Shown here one piece after another: positions 11,802-23,576 of a stretch of 64,000 nucleotides of DNA. Source of the DNA: Sternotherus odoratus (lineage: Eukaryota; Chordata; Testudines; Kinosternidae). The stretch spans positions 27,292,189 to 27,356,188 of the forward strand of contig JAVMKO010000010.1 of the NCBI GenBank assembly GCA_032164245.1, written 5' to 3'. Each line of letters begins with the position of its first letter. The first letter of the stretch is position 1. The notes below the pieces were generated by a model that worked only from the letters and a program-made list of their open reading frames with translations, did no database searches and had not been told where the DNA came from. A program made the position numbers and the translations under genes.

Positions 11802-11907
11802 TGAGGTGACCAGACAGCAAATGTGAAAAATCAGGACAGGAGGTGGTGGTGGTAATAGGAGCCTATATAAGAAAAAGACCCCAAAACCGGGACATATGGT
11901 CACCCTA
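11802..11907. mobile_element. 106-bp MITE of the TAGGGTGACCA family
   Basis: The ends read tgaggtgaccagacag and atatggtcaccct(a), imperfect inverted repeats. The flanks carry the same 8 bases, ctgctcca, at 11794-11801 and 11908-11915. The interior (ataggagcctatataagaaa, aagaccccaaaa) is the reverse complement of the interior of the copy at 38330-38455. Two copies with independent TSDs prove mobility. The 8-bp TSD suggests the hAT superfamily. Confidence 0.88.
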
Positions 11908-11915
11908 CTGCTCCA

Positions 11916-12680
11916 TCATGATCAAAATCAATATTCCCAACAAGCTAACCTGAGGTGCAGAGAGACCATGGAAATGCACAGATGATTTTACACTAGGTAC
12001 ATGGAGTGAGATATACAGGGAGCAGGAATATATAACCACTCTGGATGAATGGAGAGGATAGGAAGAGGGCTAGGAACAAGCAACTTTGATTCCTTTTTTT
12101 AATTTGCCTTCACAGCATTCACATTACTTTCAATGCTTGTTTTCATTCAGTATGGTTGTATTCTGCTCCTGTAAATTTGCTCCAATTACAAAATACTGAC
12201 TGCTCCCCATCTGTATTTGGATTCTTGATTAAGTAAATCATGGCAAACATTATCTCCCGCTGAATTTTTTGTTCAGAAGAGACACTAGAGTAATCCCTCT
12301 CTTCCCCCTGCTCCCCTCATATATCCCTAAACTATTTTGTTCCTTGGCTCTAAATGTTCAATTAATTCCTAGACAATTAATATAAGGAAAGCTTCATTCC
12401 AACTAGGCTGAGTCACACTAGAAAAAAAAAAGTGTGTTGAATAATACATTAAGTAGTGAAGACAAGGCCTGAGAGTTTTATGTTAAAGACACATCAGCTT
12501 CTAGTGAGTATGCATCTGTCAACAGCAAGTGCTAGCTGGATAAAACATACTGCTCCAGTAAAGCAGCACTGTAGACCACACGTTATAGTCAAAACTTTAT
12601 AGTTAGTCTTTAAGGTGCCACAGGACTTTGTTACCTCTGTAGACCACATGTCCCCCTGGTGATACTTTCCTCCTCTCCCT
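11916..12680. other. Unique sequence with one small Penelope scrap
   Basis: Apart from the short Penelope-type scrap annotated at 12602-12632, nothing is recognised. There is an A run at 12421-12431. Confidence 0.4.
12602..12632 (+). repeat. Small Penelope-type terminal scrap
   Basis: gttagtctttaaggtgccac followed by aggact matches the terminal segment seen in opposite orientation at 28562-28596 (ggttagtctcgaaggtgcta, on the minus strand). It is only about 30 bp, so the assignment depends on this motif alone. Confidence 0.5.
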
Positions 12681-12868
12681 GGCCAGGTTTACACATCAAA
12701 ATGTTATCCCCAGAACTGACGGTTTAATCCTGTTTAGATGGCACATTACTAATTACTCTTCTATCTTGCGCTACACTCACTGCTAAAAGAGACTTCAGCA
12801 TTATGTCGATTAACATGATTGCTGGCAACTGTACAGGCACCACGACATTTTTCAGTGTAGACCTGGCC
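12681..12868. mobile_element. MITE with GGCCAGGTYTACAC termini
   Basis: The left end ggccaggtttacacatca and the right end ttcagtgtagacctggcc are inverted repeats over about 14 positions with one mismatch. Internal pieces (atccccagaactgacg, ccacgacatttttcagt) fit an eroded short DNA transposon. No convincing TSD remains. Confidence 0.65.
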
Positions 12869-12869
12869 T

Positions 12870-14253
12870 CTGGGTGGATCTCTCAGATATGAGGGAAATC
12901 CTGCCCTTATCAGACAAAATATTTGGGTAAAAGTGTAAGCTTATACTGAGTTAGGTACTCATCTCCCATTTCAAACGGAAGGCAGTAAAAGATCTAACTG
13001 TTTTAAGGCCATTTGAAAATCTTAGCCCCACTTTTCATGGTACGATACAAACCTTAATTTGACTGCACATCCTCAATGTAAACATATATTACTGTAACAT
13101 ATACAGTATTATCGTCGCTTCACAGCTAAAAGGCATGTAATAGCAAATATAATTACTGGGTCATTTGATTTGATGGTGGTACAGCTTAACTCAGATCTCT
13201 TAAGCTTGATGATAATTAAACTTCTACAGAAGTTACACCAACAGACAGCTAACGTTGGGGATATTCTTACAGTAATTTCTATTAAAGGTATCAGTTCCCC
13301 TCATCTTATTCCAAACCACTTACTGATTTCGTTGCGGGAAATTGCCACATCTGTCAGGTTTTTCTCTTTGCCTGCTATTTTAGGAGGCAGACAGCAGTGA
13401 AGTGAAAGGAGCTCAGTGGCTTCGTTAAGGACCTGTCATTCCCAACATTTGCCCACCCTCTCATCATGAGAGAACAAACAATAGTAAGCAGCTAATAATC
13501 AGAAATAAAATCAAAAGCACAAAAATTGCCATTTCCAAATGACCTTTGGTCAGCTTTGAACCTTGAGCGATACATGTCCCCTAGCATACTCAGCCAAGCT
13601 GTGCCTTCACAGCATGCAGCTAATGAGGTTGAAAGTTTTCCTTATTAAAAGCTGAACAGTTACATTACCACTTTGCACAGTGTTCTTGCCCTGGATCCTC
13701 AAGATGTAACTTGGTGAAGGAGCCAAATGCTTTGAGTTCAGAATATAAGCAGGGAGTTTTCTGCCACTATGGCTAAATAGAGCCCTTTTTATTATCCATC
13801 ACCAAGAGCCTGACATGGGAGTCTTTTGCTACAATTGGTACAACACAGTAGCACGCTAACAGAAATAAGAGGATTTCAGCTGCCTTGAAATATTACAGGT
13901 AACACAAACAACAGAAAGCAGCAGTAGTCATTACCAAAAGCTTGCTATTTATTTTTTCCCTTTAACACCATCAAAAAGGAACTTCACCATACAGGGCAGT
14001 TATCAATTCCACTTGGAAAATTTGTAAAACCAAAAGGCAAACTATATTTGGGAAGCAGCTAGAAGTTGACAATGTTAAACACTGACATATAAGGGGAGAA
14101 ACAAAAGTGAAGGGCAATATAGTGCAACACTTTTATGTGTACATCTGTATTACTGCTGACTAGATTAAGCATCCCCTTTAAGAAAAAAACTGTGGGATCC
14201 TAAATTTTGTGTGTTTGCCTTTGCAACCTAAATAATATTCTTTTAACAGAGAT
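12870..14253. other. Unique sequence
   Basis: No repeat or gene is recognised. The 76-codon frame at 13170 has no domain. Confidence 0.4.
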
Positions 14254-14300
14254 CTGGTGGGTGAGATATTATCTTTTAGTGGGCCAACTTCTGTTGGTTA
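14254..14300 (-). repeat. Penelope-type terminal scrap
   Basis: ggtgggtgagatattatctt, then ttagtgggccaacttctgtt, then gg. This is the terminal segment of the Penelope family represented at 3157-3419, in the orientation opposite to that copy's coding strand. Confidence 0.6.
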
Positions 14301-14305
14301 AAACA

Positions 14306-16644
14306 TTGACTCAAAAGAGGAGGAAAAAGAGTATAGGGTGATGGAATGTAACCTTTTTATGTATATGTATGTATTACCACTTGCTATCTTCAATCAGATT
14401 CCAGCATATACCACATTAGCCTCATTTTTGTAGAAGTGACTTACTCCAGGAACCAGCAAATGGACATTTTTAACGGGTTTATTCCTGCTGGGGAAGCTCG
14501 TCACAACCTTATCCCTGAGAGAATCAAAGGTGCAGAGACTGATTATGCCTTCCCCTCCTTTATTACAGATATCCTAAGCCAATCGGGGAATAGAAACAAT
14601 TCCCCATGGCTAAGGTAACCTGTCACATCAGCAATATTGAATAAATGCTGCAAACATAATTTGCAAAAAAATTTCCATGAGACAATCAAATAGTTTCAAA
14701 TCATAAGTTAATTCATGAAATTCAGAGTCTGTTCATAGCCAGGAAAATGGGTGAATTGTGTCAAATAACTTGGGGTTTTTGTTTTTTAAAAAACCCCACC
14801 AGAATCTCTCTCCAAAAATGAAATTTTCTTACCAAAAATTCCATTTTCAAAAAATGCCTTTTTTCTTTTCATGAAACAATTTGTTCACACAATTCAACCA
14901 GCTTGAATTTTTTGCTCCAAAGTTCCCGTCTTGCACTGTGTTGAGTGGATGGGGAAATGAAACAGGCTGAGATCTTTTTAGCTCTCCAAATTCGGGAATT
15001 AATTCCCTCAAATTCATTGAGGGAGCAGTGGCCCAGATAATGCTTCCAGGAATCTAAGATGCCATGAAGAGGCCACTCAGGAGTCAGAATAAGAGAGGAG
15101 GCTAAAGATTTTCAGCCCTCTCCCCAGTCCCCAAACTCCAACTTGTACACACCAGGGCAAGCTATGAGCAATGTCTCTCAAAGAGGCTTCAGTTAACAGA
15201 CAGCATCACAAATATCTCTGCTGGGCTCATACAGATCAACTTGGAATTGTACATGGTTGACGTCAACGTCTCCTGAGTCAGAGTTCCCCCCACTCGCACA
15301 GTCCCAGTCATCTCATTGGTTACTAATCTGATGTACAAATGATGACATTACCTATTCTACTGAATGTAACCGATGGGATCACTGCAGATACAATCTGCAG
15401 ACAGTTTCTTGCCATGTAATTCTTTGCTCAAAGTTGCTCATTTCAAGATTATTTCCTCAAACGGGTATATTCCCAACCCAAAGGCAAATTCTTCTGCTCC
15501 CCTTTATGATATCTTTGCATTCCAACCCTTTCCAGGGGTTGGTGGAAAGTACCAACTTTGGGTTGGTGAAAAGTAACCATTACCTCCATCTTCACCACAA
15601 GATGCTCATTTGATTGCCCTCTCCTTCCAGTGATTCTTTTCTTCTGTGCTGAGATTAGCTAGGTTTTTCTGCAGGTAGGTGTAATTTATACCCAGCTGTT
15701 GATTGATCATTCAGTCAAAACATAGACCTGAAAGTGAAACTCTGCTGGAGGAGAAAGAGTACGATGGAAAATAAAATGAATCAACCACTGTACCCCACAG
15801 GCCTTTTTCGGTAGGGGAATATTTCAGACAATGTAAGTGCTCCCTTGTTTAGAATCTATTTTTAAACTACCATCAAACATTCAAACAAGGGTCAGTAAAC
15901 TCTCTGTCTGTGTAATGTTAAATGCTTAGATTCCCAGAGGAGATGGCAAACCACAACAACATGCAGTCTATCAATTCAAAAAGAAAAATCACCTTACACA
16001 AAAGTAGACTAATAAAGCAAAATAGCTCCAGGGTCATGTAAAGTGAAAACCGATACAGGACATGAACTTTGACTGCCATTTAAAATGCAAAAACTCAAGC
16101 TCACTCAAGGCTCGAAGTGTTGTCTGAAAAAGCCATTCATAGCCTTGATGTGAACCGGAACTTGAGAAATCATTAAAGGCACCAGTAACAATACTGTGAA
16201 AGCTTTGTCAAAAGCAGTGTAGCTTCAGTGAAATAGCTCTCTGGAGTGAACTGGAGTAAATAACAGTAATTGCTTTGTTAGACTGCACACCAGAAATAAA
16301 GACCTTTATATTTATGCAGCATAAGAATCAAAACCATGGTGGGAAGACTTTTTAAGAATACAGATTGTAATGAAGTAATTCAGGTAGTTCTTCTGGCCAA
16401 AACCTTCCCCAGACTTTTGATATGGTAATGTCCTACAATGTACAGTAGAAATCTGGTAAATGAAGGCTCTTATTGCACAAAAAAAGTATATTCTTTGAAC
16501 AGATCCACTTATTTCCCCTAACTGCTTTGCTCTCGAGTGAGCTCCATAATCTCACCTTTGCTTGGTGCTGCCTCAAGCTGTACAGTACCTCTGTCAAAAG
16601 AAGGCTACCACTGATGTAAGGCCCTTGCCTTTGCAATGGGCTGT
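14306..16644. other. Unique sequence
   Basis: No gene or repeat family is recognised. Small open frames at 14436 and 15373 have no domain or splice context. Confidence 0.4.
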
Positions 16645-16652
16645 TATGGGAG

Positions 16653-17696
16653 CAGGGCCGGCGACAGGGGGGTACAACGGTTACAGCTGTACCGGGCCCC
16701 GGACTTCAGGGGGGGGCCCCTGACGTCTGGGGCCGGTACAGCTGTAACCGTTGTTGCCGGGGCTGTGAGCGAGGCGCGCTCACCAGCCCCCTCCCCCGGC
16801 ACCCAGCAGCCAGCCCTGCCCCCCTTTGCTTCTCCCGGCAGCAAGCCCCGCCCCCCTTTGCTTCTCCCGGCCGGCCACGCGGCCGCAGCACATGCCGGGG
16901 TTGGGGCCCGCTGGAGGCAGGAGACCGGCCGGGGGGGGCCGCGGGAGATCGGCGGGGCGGGGGGCCGCGGGAGGCAGGAGATCGGCGGGGAGGCACGGGA
17001 GGCAGGAGACCGGTGGGGGGGGGGGAGGCTGGAGACCGGCCGGGGGGGGCCGCGGGAGGGAGGAGATCGGCGGGGGGGGGCGCGGGAGATCGGCCGGGGG
17101 GGGGGGGGCGCGGGAAGCAGGAGACCGGGGGGGGGGGGCGCTGGAGATCGGCCGGGGGGGCGCAGGAGGCAGGAGACTGTCCGGGGGGGGGCCCGCGGGA
17201 GACCGGCCGGGGGGGGCCCGTGGGAGGTAGGAGACTGGCCGGGGGGGGGGGCGCTGGACGCTGGAGATCGGCCGGGGGAGGGCCGCGGGAGGCAGGAGAC
17301 CGGCGGGGGGGGGGCGGGAGGCAGGAGACCGGCCGGGGGGGCCCGCGAGAGACCAGCCGGGGGGGGGGGCGCGGGAAGTAGGAGACCGGCGGGGGGGCCC
17401 TCGGGTGGCGGGAGATCGGCCGGGGGGGGGCCCGCGGGAGGCAGGAGACCGGTGGAGGGGGGCCCCTCAGGCGGCGGGAGATCGGCCGGGGGGGGCACGG
17501 GAGGCAGGAGGGGGGGGAGAGCAGGCGGCGGGAGACTGGCCGGGGGCGGGGGGGCCGTGGGTGGCGGGAGATCGGCCGGAGGGGGGCCGCGGGCAGCGGG
17601 ACACTGGCAGGGGGGGCCCCGCGGGCGGCGGGAGACCGGGGGGGGGGCCCGTACGGTCTGCCGTACGGGGCCCCAAAATTCCTGTCGCCGGCCCTG
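16653..17696. mobile_element. 1044-bp non-autonomous hAT-type element carrying a G-rich minisatellite
   Basis: The ends CAGGGCCGGCGACAGG and CCTGTCGCCGGCCCTG are perfect 16-bp inverted repeats. The element is flanked by a perfect 8-bp TSD, tatgggag, at 16645-16652 and 17697-17704. Just inside the left end lies a strong hairpin (about 16676-16757): acaacggttacagctgtacc is repeated in inverted form around a GC-rich loop. From about 16910 to 17640 the interior is a minisatellite of roughly 30-40-bp units (ggcaggagaccggccgggg-type) with G runs of 6-12. Frames of up to 386 codons cross it on both strands, but they are Gly/Arg- or Pro-rich read-through of the repeat. There is no transposase. hAT assignment rests on the 8-bp TSD and CA...TG ends. 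Confidence 0.9.
16910..17640. repeat. G-rich minisatellite inside hAT-type element
   Basis: The tandem units are built from ggaggcaggagaccggccgg followed by a G run and a gcccgcggga-type spacer. Unit length varies because G runs and spacers vary. The top strand is extremely G-rich with many G tracts in close succession, so G-quadruplex formation is plausible. Exact G-run lengths may be affected by sequencing error. Confidence 0.88.
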
Positions 17697-17704
17697 TATG
17701 GGAG

Positions 17705-20317
17705 TAGAATCTGATTACTTTGCCTCTTACCCAGACTTCCTAGTCCCAGATGGACTCACAGAAACTTCAGTTTCATTCAGAAGCAAGCTGTTTTGATTTT
17801 CTAGTTTATATAATAACGCACACCATCCGCCCTCTCCGTTCTCTGCTATCCTCTCCACCAACCAGTCCTGCCTTCATCTTCTGATCACTGGGCTCCCATG
17901 CCCTGGAAGGCCAGGGTTCTTCACTCTAACTGTGGCAGCAAGCGACCACAATCTTCACTCTGCTGTGCTTGGCTTCTTCCAAAAATGTTCTTACACATAG
18001 GACGACTGCAATGCAGGTGTTTTGCAGATCAAAGTCCCCCGTAGGTATTTGCTTTTAATCGCCAATTAAGGGGACTAAGCAACCATCAGACAGTAATAAT
18101 TTTTTGATCACTACCAACCTAGGCCAGATCCCAGGCAAGTACATTGATAATCCTTCAGCCATACTACTGGGGAGTATTACATCCCCCAGTTTCTCCCCCA
18201 AGGAAGTAGACAACCTCATCACTGTAATATACAGTTGGGTCCTAAAAACTCATGCAGGGAGGAAGCACTCAACTCTTATAATATGTGCTTCCATTTGTCT
18301 TTTGCTCAGTTTGCTCCATCTCTAACCCCAACAAGGAAAACTAGGATAACCTGAAACAGACAGCTGGCAAGCAAGGTCACTGGAATTTTTCAGATCCAGC
18401 CAGTATGACTTAAAATATTGCTTTAATACTCTATGCCTAGACTTTGCCTTCAATTACCTGGGCAACTCCACTGACTTTAATGGCACTGATGGCAGTATTT
18501 GGCCCTAGGTACATGGAGACAATATGTTGTTCCCAAACATCCTTGGGATTTTACCTAGCCTCTGGGGAATTGGCTTTTCTGAGGCCTGCTTCTCCTGTCA
18601 GTACCACATGGAGAGCTCCCATTTAACTCAACCAATGGATGACCAGACATGAAAATTCCAGCATAGTCATAGTCCTGATAGAAAACTGCTTCCCACTGGG
18701 ACTCACCTACCACAGACAGCCATGTTTAAAAACTTTTTTAGAGCATTGATCAAAAACAGTTCCCACCTAAAAACTGTTCCCTGATCAAAAACAGTTCCCA
18801 GTTATTGGGAGCAAAGTTGTTTGCAGGTGTGGCCAGGTGCAAAGCGTATTCAAAATCACCTTGGGAAATGATGCACAAGCCTCTGCCCCTACTGTGGCTG
18901 TTCAGCTTTCTTTGATCACACAGGAAATACATGCTGCTTCCAACTGTCTCCTCTCTCCTGCTGTGTTAATGACTGAAACCAAAAACCTCTACTAGCTCCC
19001 TGATGCATCAGGCAGAGGGAAGGTTTCTGCTTTCATGGTCATCAGTGCAGGAAAAACTGAGAATAGCTGGTGATGGCAAAAAAAGGTTTCCATGTTTCTT
19101 AACAACACCTCAGTCTCTAAGTGAGTGGAGATATCATGACAAGACACAACCAAATCAATGCCATAATAACTGTCCCTTGAGATTCTGTAACTGTCCATCT
19201 AATGGCTATGCGAGTATTAATTTTTCAGCCAATTTTCCCCAATATTGTAGCAACAACAGTGTCTGCTTTCTGCGAAGTGCATTAGTTGTCATGAATAAAT
19301 CACACTTAACCTGCTGCACTTTTTCCACTTGCAAGAGCTGCCTGCTGTTGATTTGGAAGTTTTCTGCCACATTTAAACAAATCCATGGTTTGGCGTCTCC
19401 TTTTCTGAGCCGTTTAAAGCCACTCATTTCCTGTGTACCATCGATATTCAGCCAGGGAGAATGAATAGTATGAGAAAAATGTGAAACTTCAGTTTAAAGT
19501 CCCTTCCTGAAAATATCTCAAACTTCAAAAAATAATTCTCATGTATGCCCTATGTATGATATAGGGTTTTTTTAAAAATCACACTTAAAAATATGCTGAT
19601 TTTTCATGTACATCCTCCTAAAACCAACTTTGAATAATTGCCATAAATAAAATTCAGTCATCACAGCACAGCTGGTAAACTGCAGGCTGCCAGCAAATAT
19701 GGCAATGATGAATGATATGCACTAATGCAGGGGGTTTTACTTCTCTTATAAGTACTTTAAGTGACTGTAATTCTGGTGTCCAACTGGCAGCCCCAAACAC
19801 TGAAATATTTAATCCCATGTGCCTCAATCCTCATCTGGTGGCATCACCTCTAGGACGGAGACGGGAGTTCTGTATACCTTGCTCAGCCTGATCTTGCTCC
19901 TGATGAAATCCGTGATTAAAATCTCAGTTGACTTCTGTGGAAGCAGGACTGGGCCCACAATTCATGTGCAAACTCTAAAGACTCTGAACAAAGACACTAA
20001 TTAGTGGCAATTGTGTTGGGGGAAGATTTGATGATGCACAGAGGGATATGGAGCACAAAGTTGAGTTAGCAAGTGGCAAGCATGGTGAACAAGGCTGGAA
20101 AAAACTGGGAAGCATTTCTACAGCTACAAGCAGCAGACTTGGAAATAAAATATGAACATAAGAATATTAGCTGTACACAGATAGATAACGTGTAAAAATG
20201 CTCATTTATCAGTTGATTCATAATAGCCTCTTGCAGGTGTAAGCCACTGGTGAGCATGTATTATAAGCCCCCCTGTGCCATGCCACAGAGGATATGAAAT
20301 TGTTACAGCTCCCAACT
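17705..20317. other. Mostly unique sequence
   Basis: No gene is recognised. A short local duplication (gatcaaaaacagttccca, at about 18747 and 18782) is present. One foldback repeat at 19889-19957 is annotated separately. Opposed frames at 19003-19464 show no domain. Confidence 0.4.
19889..19957. repeat. Short foldback repeat of the GATCCTGCTCC type
   Basis: gatcttgctcctgatgaaat and gacttctgtggaagcaggac form an imperfect inverted repeat ending in tgggccc. This is the pattern of short palindromic repeats built around ccattgacttcaatgg that are widespread in reptile genomes. The copy is degraded. Confidence 0.5.
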
Positions 20318-20385
20318 ACCAATCTTGAGCTCAGGCGGTAGGAGTTCATGCTTTCAGCTCTAGAGGTCCCCAGTTCAAAAGCCAG
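20318..20385 (+). repeat. tRNA-like SINE head
   Basis: gagctcaggcggtagg (about 20329-20344) fits a Pol III A box, and ggtccccagttcaaaagcc (about 20366-20384) fits a decayed B box at the right spacing. The flanks do not form an acceptor stem, so this is a SINE or tRNA relic, not a tRNA gene. The downstream body of the SINE is not recognised. Confidence 0.55.
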
Positions 20386-22904
20386 TGTGTTGGCCAAGAG
20401 GGCACCTATCGTACCCAGCATATCCTGAGGGGCATTTTATCTGACAAAGGATTTCTCAAAAGGTGTTTGCTTCCTAGGAGGCTGGAACACAGCCAGAGCA
20501 CCCTAACCTACCAAAGTAAGGGCCGCATGGCCAATCGTCAGCATGGTGCATCTGCTTCTGTGTGCCTGGCCTTTGTGGGTTGTTACAAAGGGAGGGCCAT
20601 GGTCCACCTCCTCCTCAGCCCCTGTGGGGAACGTGGTCCCTGGGATGCACTGAGGGAGCAATCGCTGTACTTCCCAGATAGAGAGAGAATATTATGAAAG
20701 GCCCTTGCATGGGGAGCAAAAGTGGTTCCTTAGACCCACTCCACAGGCACCCATAGAAGGACCAGACACAATCAGATCCTACATACCCATTCAAATTCAT
20801 CATATGAAAACTAAAGTTTAATGGCTTTAGTTCCACAATGCTTCACCTCCTTAGAGGCACAGCCATTCACATCGTAAGTGGTATTTTGCTCACTGTAAAC
20901 CTATGGTGAGGATATTCATTCTAAAATTTCTCCTCATTCTAAAGTACAGTAAATGTATTACTGGTAGCAGGATAACAGCAAAGGGGCATTGTGCTAAGCA
21001 GCAGCAGCTACCTATTTCTTTCAGCAACAGAGTAATAATTTAAGAGGCATCCCTTTCATTCTTTATCTTTTTTAAACACATCTAGGTAGCCAGGCCTCAG
21101 CAGTCACTTTCTGGAGCAACAACAGGCTTTTGTTCTAGTGCTTTTCTCTATGTTTTATAATTGATATAGATTTCCTGAAAAAGTCATAAATGATTTAAAC
21201 ATCATCCATATTGCATCTAGCACTTGTTAAAATTTAAAACATTTCAAATAGGCAACACACTAGTCTTCACTTTGCAGTAATCTCGCCACAGAAGCAGCAT
21301 ACCTACTGCTCAGAGAGCAGGGTTGGGGGTAGCGTCTCTTGGGTTCTGTTCTGGTCTCTGACCTGACTCCCCAAGGCATCTGAAAGGGATGCAGGTAAAG
21401 CAACATATTAGTAATAAAAATATCGCCACCTCCAAGGTACCTCATGGAGTGATTCCAGGGAAGGCCACAGTAGCCTGCTCTGTTCTTCAGGAGCTGAGAA
21501 GATTCTGGTGTGTCTGTGGGTGGATGGGGATATTTCTGGTGGACTACTCCTCCATTCCAGCTATATTGGGAACGATCCTGCTGGACACTGTTCTGACACT
21601 TTCAATCTCCCATCTCCTGCCACACTTGGATCTCTTCTCATATCCCGGAAGGAATTATAAAGCACCTACAACTGCATTCTTTACATAATTCTTTTTTAAA
21701 ACGTAACTATGTTGCAGAGTTTTGGATAGTCAACATTTTTTTGGAGGCAGTAGAACACCAACTGAGGAAGCATCCTGTAGGCCAGTCACAGTGAATATAC
21801 AGCTCTGCTGAGGCTATAACAAAGGCTCTGTTGTGCTGCACACACAGTTCCGTTTGCAAGCTTAACTGTAATGAGTTCCTCTGTACATGGAAAAGTGTTG
21901 GCACAGAGGAAATTGATTACAATATTACAGGGTCTTGGGAATGGCAATTGCTGTTCAGCACATGCATGCACTTCCATCCACGAGGTGCCAAGTTGTCCTG
22001 GTTTTAACAGAGCTTCTCCCTCCCCTGAATATCATGCTGTCCTCCCCTTGTCCTCTTCCTGAAATTCCCAGATGTTTACCCGTCTCTTTCCACCTTGGAA
22101 CTTTTAAGAGAGCTAAGCTGGTAATATAAAGGTCAATAGCAGCAACACACTGACACTGCAGGGGAAATTTTCTCAGAAGTAAGCCAGGTCTCTCTCGCAA
22201 GCTCATAGCATCTGAGGCATGTGATATTTTCTTTGTTTTGTTAACACTTATTTTTGTTTTTGTGTCTTGATTCTGTGACAACTTTTGTGGAATATTTCTC
22301 ATTTCTTAACTCTGGACTTTCTGCTTATCTGTAATATCTCAGCACTTCCTCCGCTGTAAATGTGGAGGATTACTTAGCTGGATTTCAACCATTTCCTGCG
22401 TTCTCCAGCAAGATTCAGCCTGTACTATGGAGCCTCGCTGAGTGAGGCACCAGAAAGTCCCTTTTTAGTTTTACTTTCACAAATTAGGCTGCATGCTTAC
22501 GAGCAGTAGCGAGCTCAAAGAAACTGTGGTGCTATTGTGGGGATCTGACTGAACTGGCCAATAGCAGGTATAATAGCAACAGCGATTTGCTCTTTGGGAG
22601 GATCCGTAGAGGAAAAAAATCTACTGTGTTGCAGAAGGTTCTTGTGAAATACTGTTCTTGTTATGTCTCTCACCTGCACTCAGATATAGCAGTGATTCCT
22701 GAGATGGCCCAAGCAGAGCAGTGCTTTTCACTGTGGAGTATTTTTTGGATGAGGTGTATCGATGTTGAGTAAAAAGAGGAAGAACATGTGTGATGCTGCT
22801 GTGTAGATTTACACTGGGCATGAGAACAAAGAGGTTCAATGTGTCAGGATTGACAGAATGTTTTCAATCAAACCTTCTGTGGTGTTTTAGATGTTGCTTG
22901 TAAT
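20386..22904. other. Unique or unclassified sequence
   Basis: The 20440-20700 part is GC-richer than its surroundings and could be the body of an unrecognised repeat. The rest shows nothing diagnostic. Frames such as the 115-codon one at 21955-22302 have no recognisable domain. Confidence 0.35.
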
Positions 22905-23244
22905 TATTAGGATTGGGGGACTGTAGGACAGGAAACAGGAAGGAGGGGGAGGAGTTGAGCCAAGCCTAAATTAGAGCTACAGAGGGGTGCAGCAGCAGCT
23001 CTGTAAAGAGGTTTCACCATTGTTAAAAAAAGTCTGTTAAAGTTTGTTAGTACTGTTAAGAATGTTTTTCTAACTTAAAAAGCAACTGTATTATAAATGT
23101 TGTGTAGTATGATTTTAAATACAGCATGTATGCCCCACTCTTTTCGAGTTGGCACAGGCTGAAGTTGCCAAGCTGCCCTTGGCTCCTTAAACTAAGATGT
23201 AGCTTTTTGGTAAATAAGTTATACCAAAGCTACAAATGGAGGAA

Positions 23245-23576
23245 TGTTGAGTTTGAACTTTACCTTTGGCTTGATGGTTCTGTCTGAACTTTTGACCAAA
23301 GCCCTGACCTGCGAACTACTCATGACATCCCCCCTCCCCTTAAGTATGCATCTCCCCTTTGTCTTCTAGAATTTACATTTTAACCTGTTTTATCCTGTAT
23401 AATCTTGATTGATTATGCATGACCATTATGATCTGTTAATCACTTTGTTTACTTCTGTGTATAAATATTGATGCTTACCCCTAATAAACTTGCCACACTC
23501 ACTGAGAAACTTTGAGCTAGGGATAGTGTGAGCCCATTGATCAATGAATTGATGTCTGTGTAAGTGGTCTCTGACA
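23245..23576 (+). mobile_element. Probable endogenous-retrovirus LTR
   Basis: The segment runs from TGTTGAG to CTGACA, so it has TG...CA ends with near-inverted termini (TGTT / GACA). It is preceded by a purine-rich tract (aaatggaggaa) like a polypurine tract. Inside are a TATA box (tataaat, 23460-23466) and a polyadenylation signal (aataaa, 23483-23488) in LTR order. The sequence after the end contains a good splice donor context (gagaggtgagta, about 23621-23632) but no convincing tRNA primer-binding site. No second LTR, no gag/pol/env frame and no clear TSD are found. A host promoter and first exon is the main alternative. Confidence 0.45.
23460..23488 (+). promoter_or_regulatory. TATA box and nearby polyadenylation signal of the probable LTR
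   Basis: tataaat lies about 17 bp upstream of aataaa, an arrangement found in several retroviral LTRs. Function is inferred only. Confidence 0.4.

Noticed and set aside
16636..17796. 386-codon plus-strand frame and 284-codon minus-strand frame
   Set aside because: Both read through the G-rich minisatellite of a transposon, giving Gly/Arg/Ala- or Pro-rich low-complexity peptides on opposite strands. TIRs and TSD show the DNA is an inserted element.
20318..20385. Functional tRNA gene
   Set aside because: A-box-like and decayed B-box-like sequences are present, but no acceptor stem or anticodon arm forms; a SINE or tRNA relic is the better reading.
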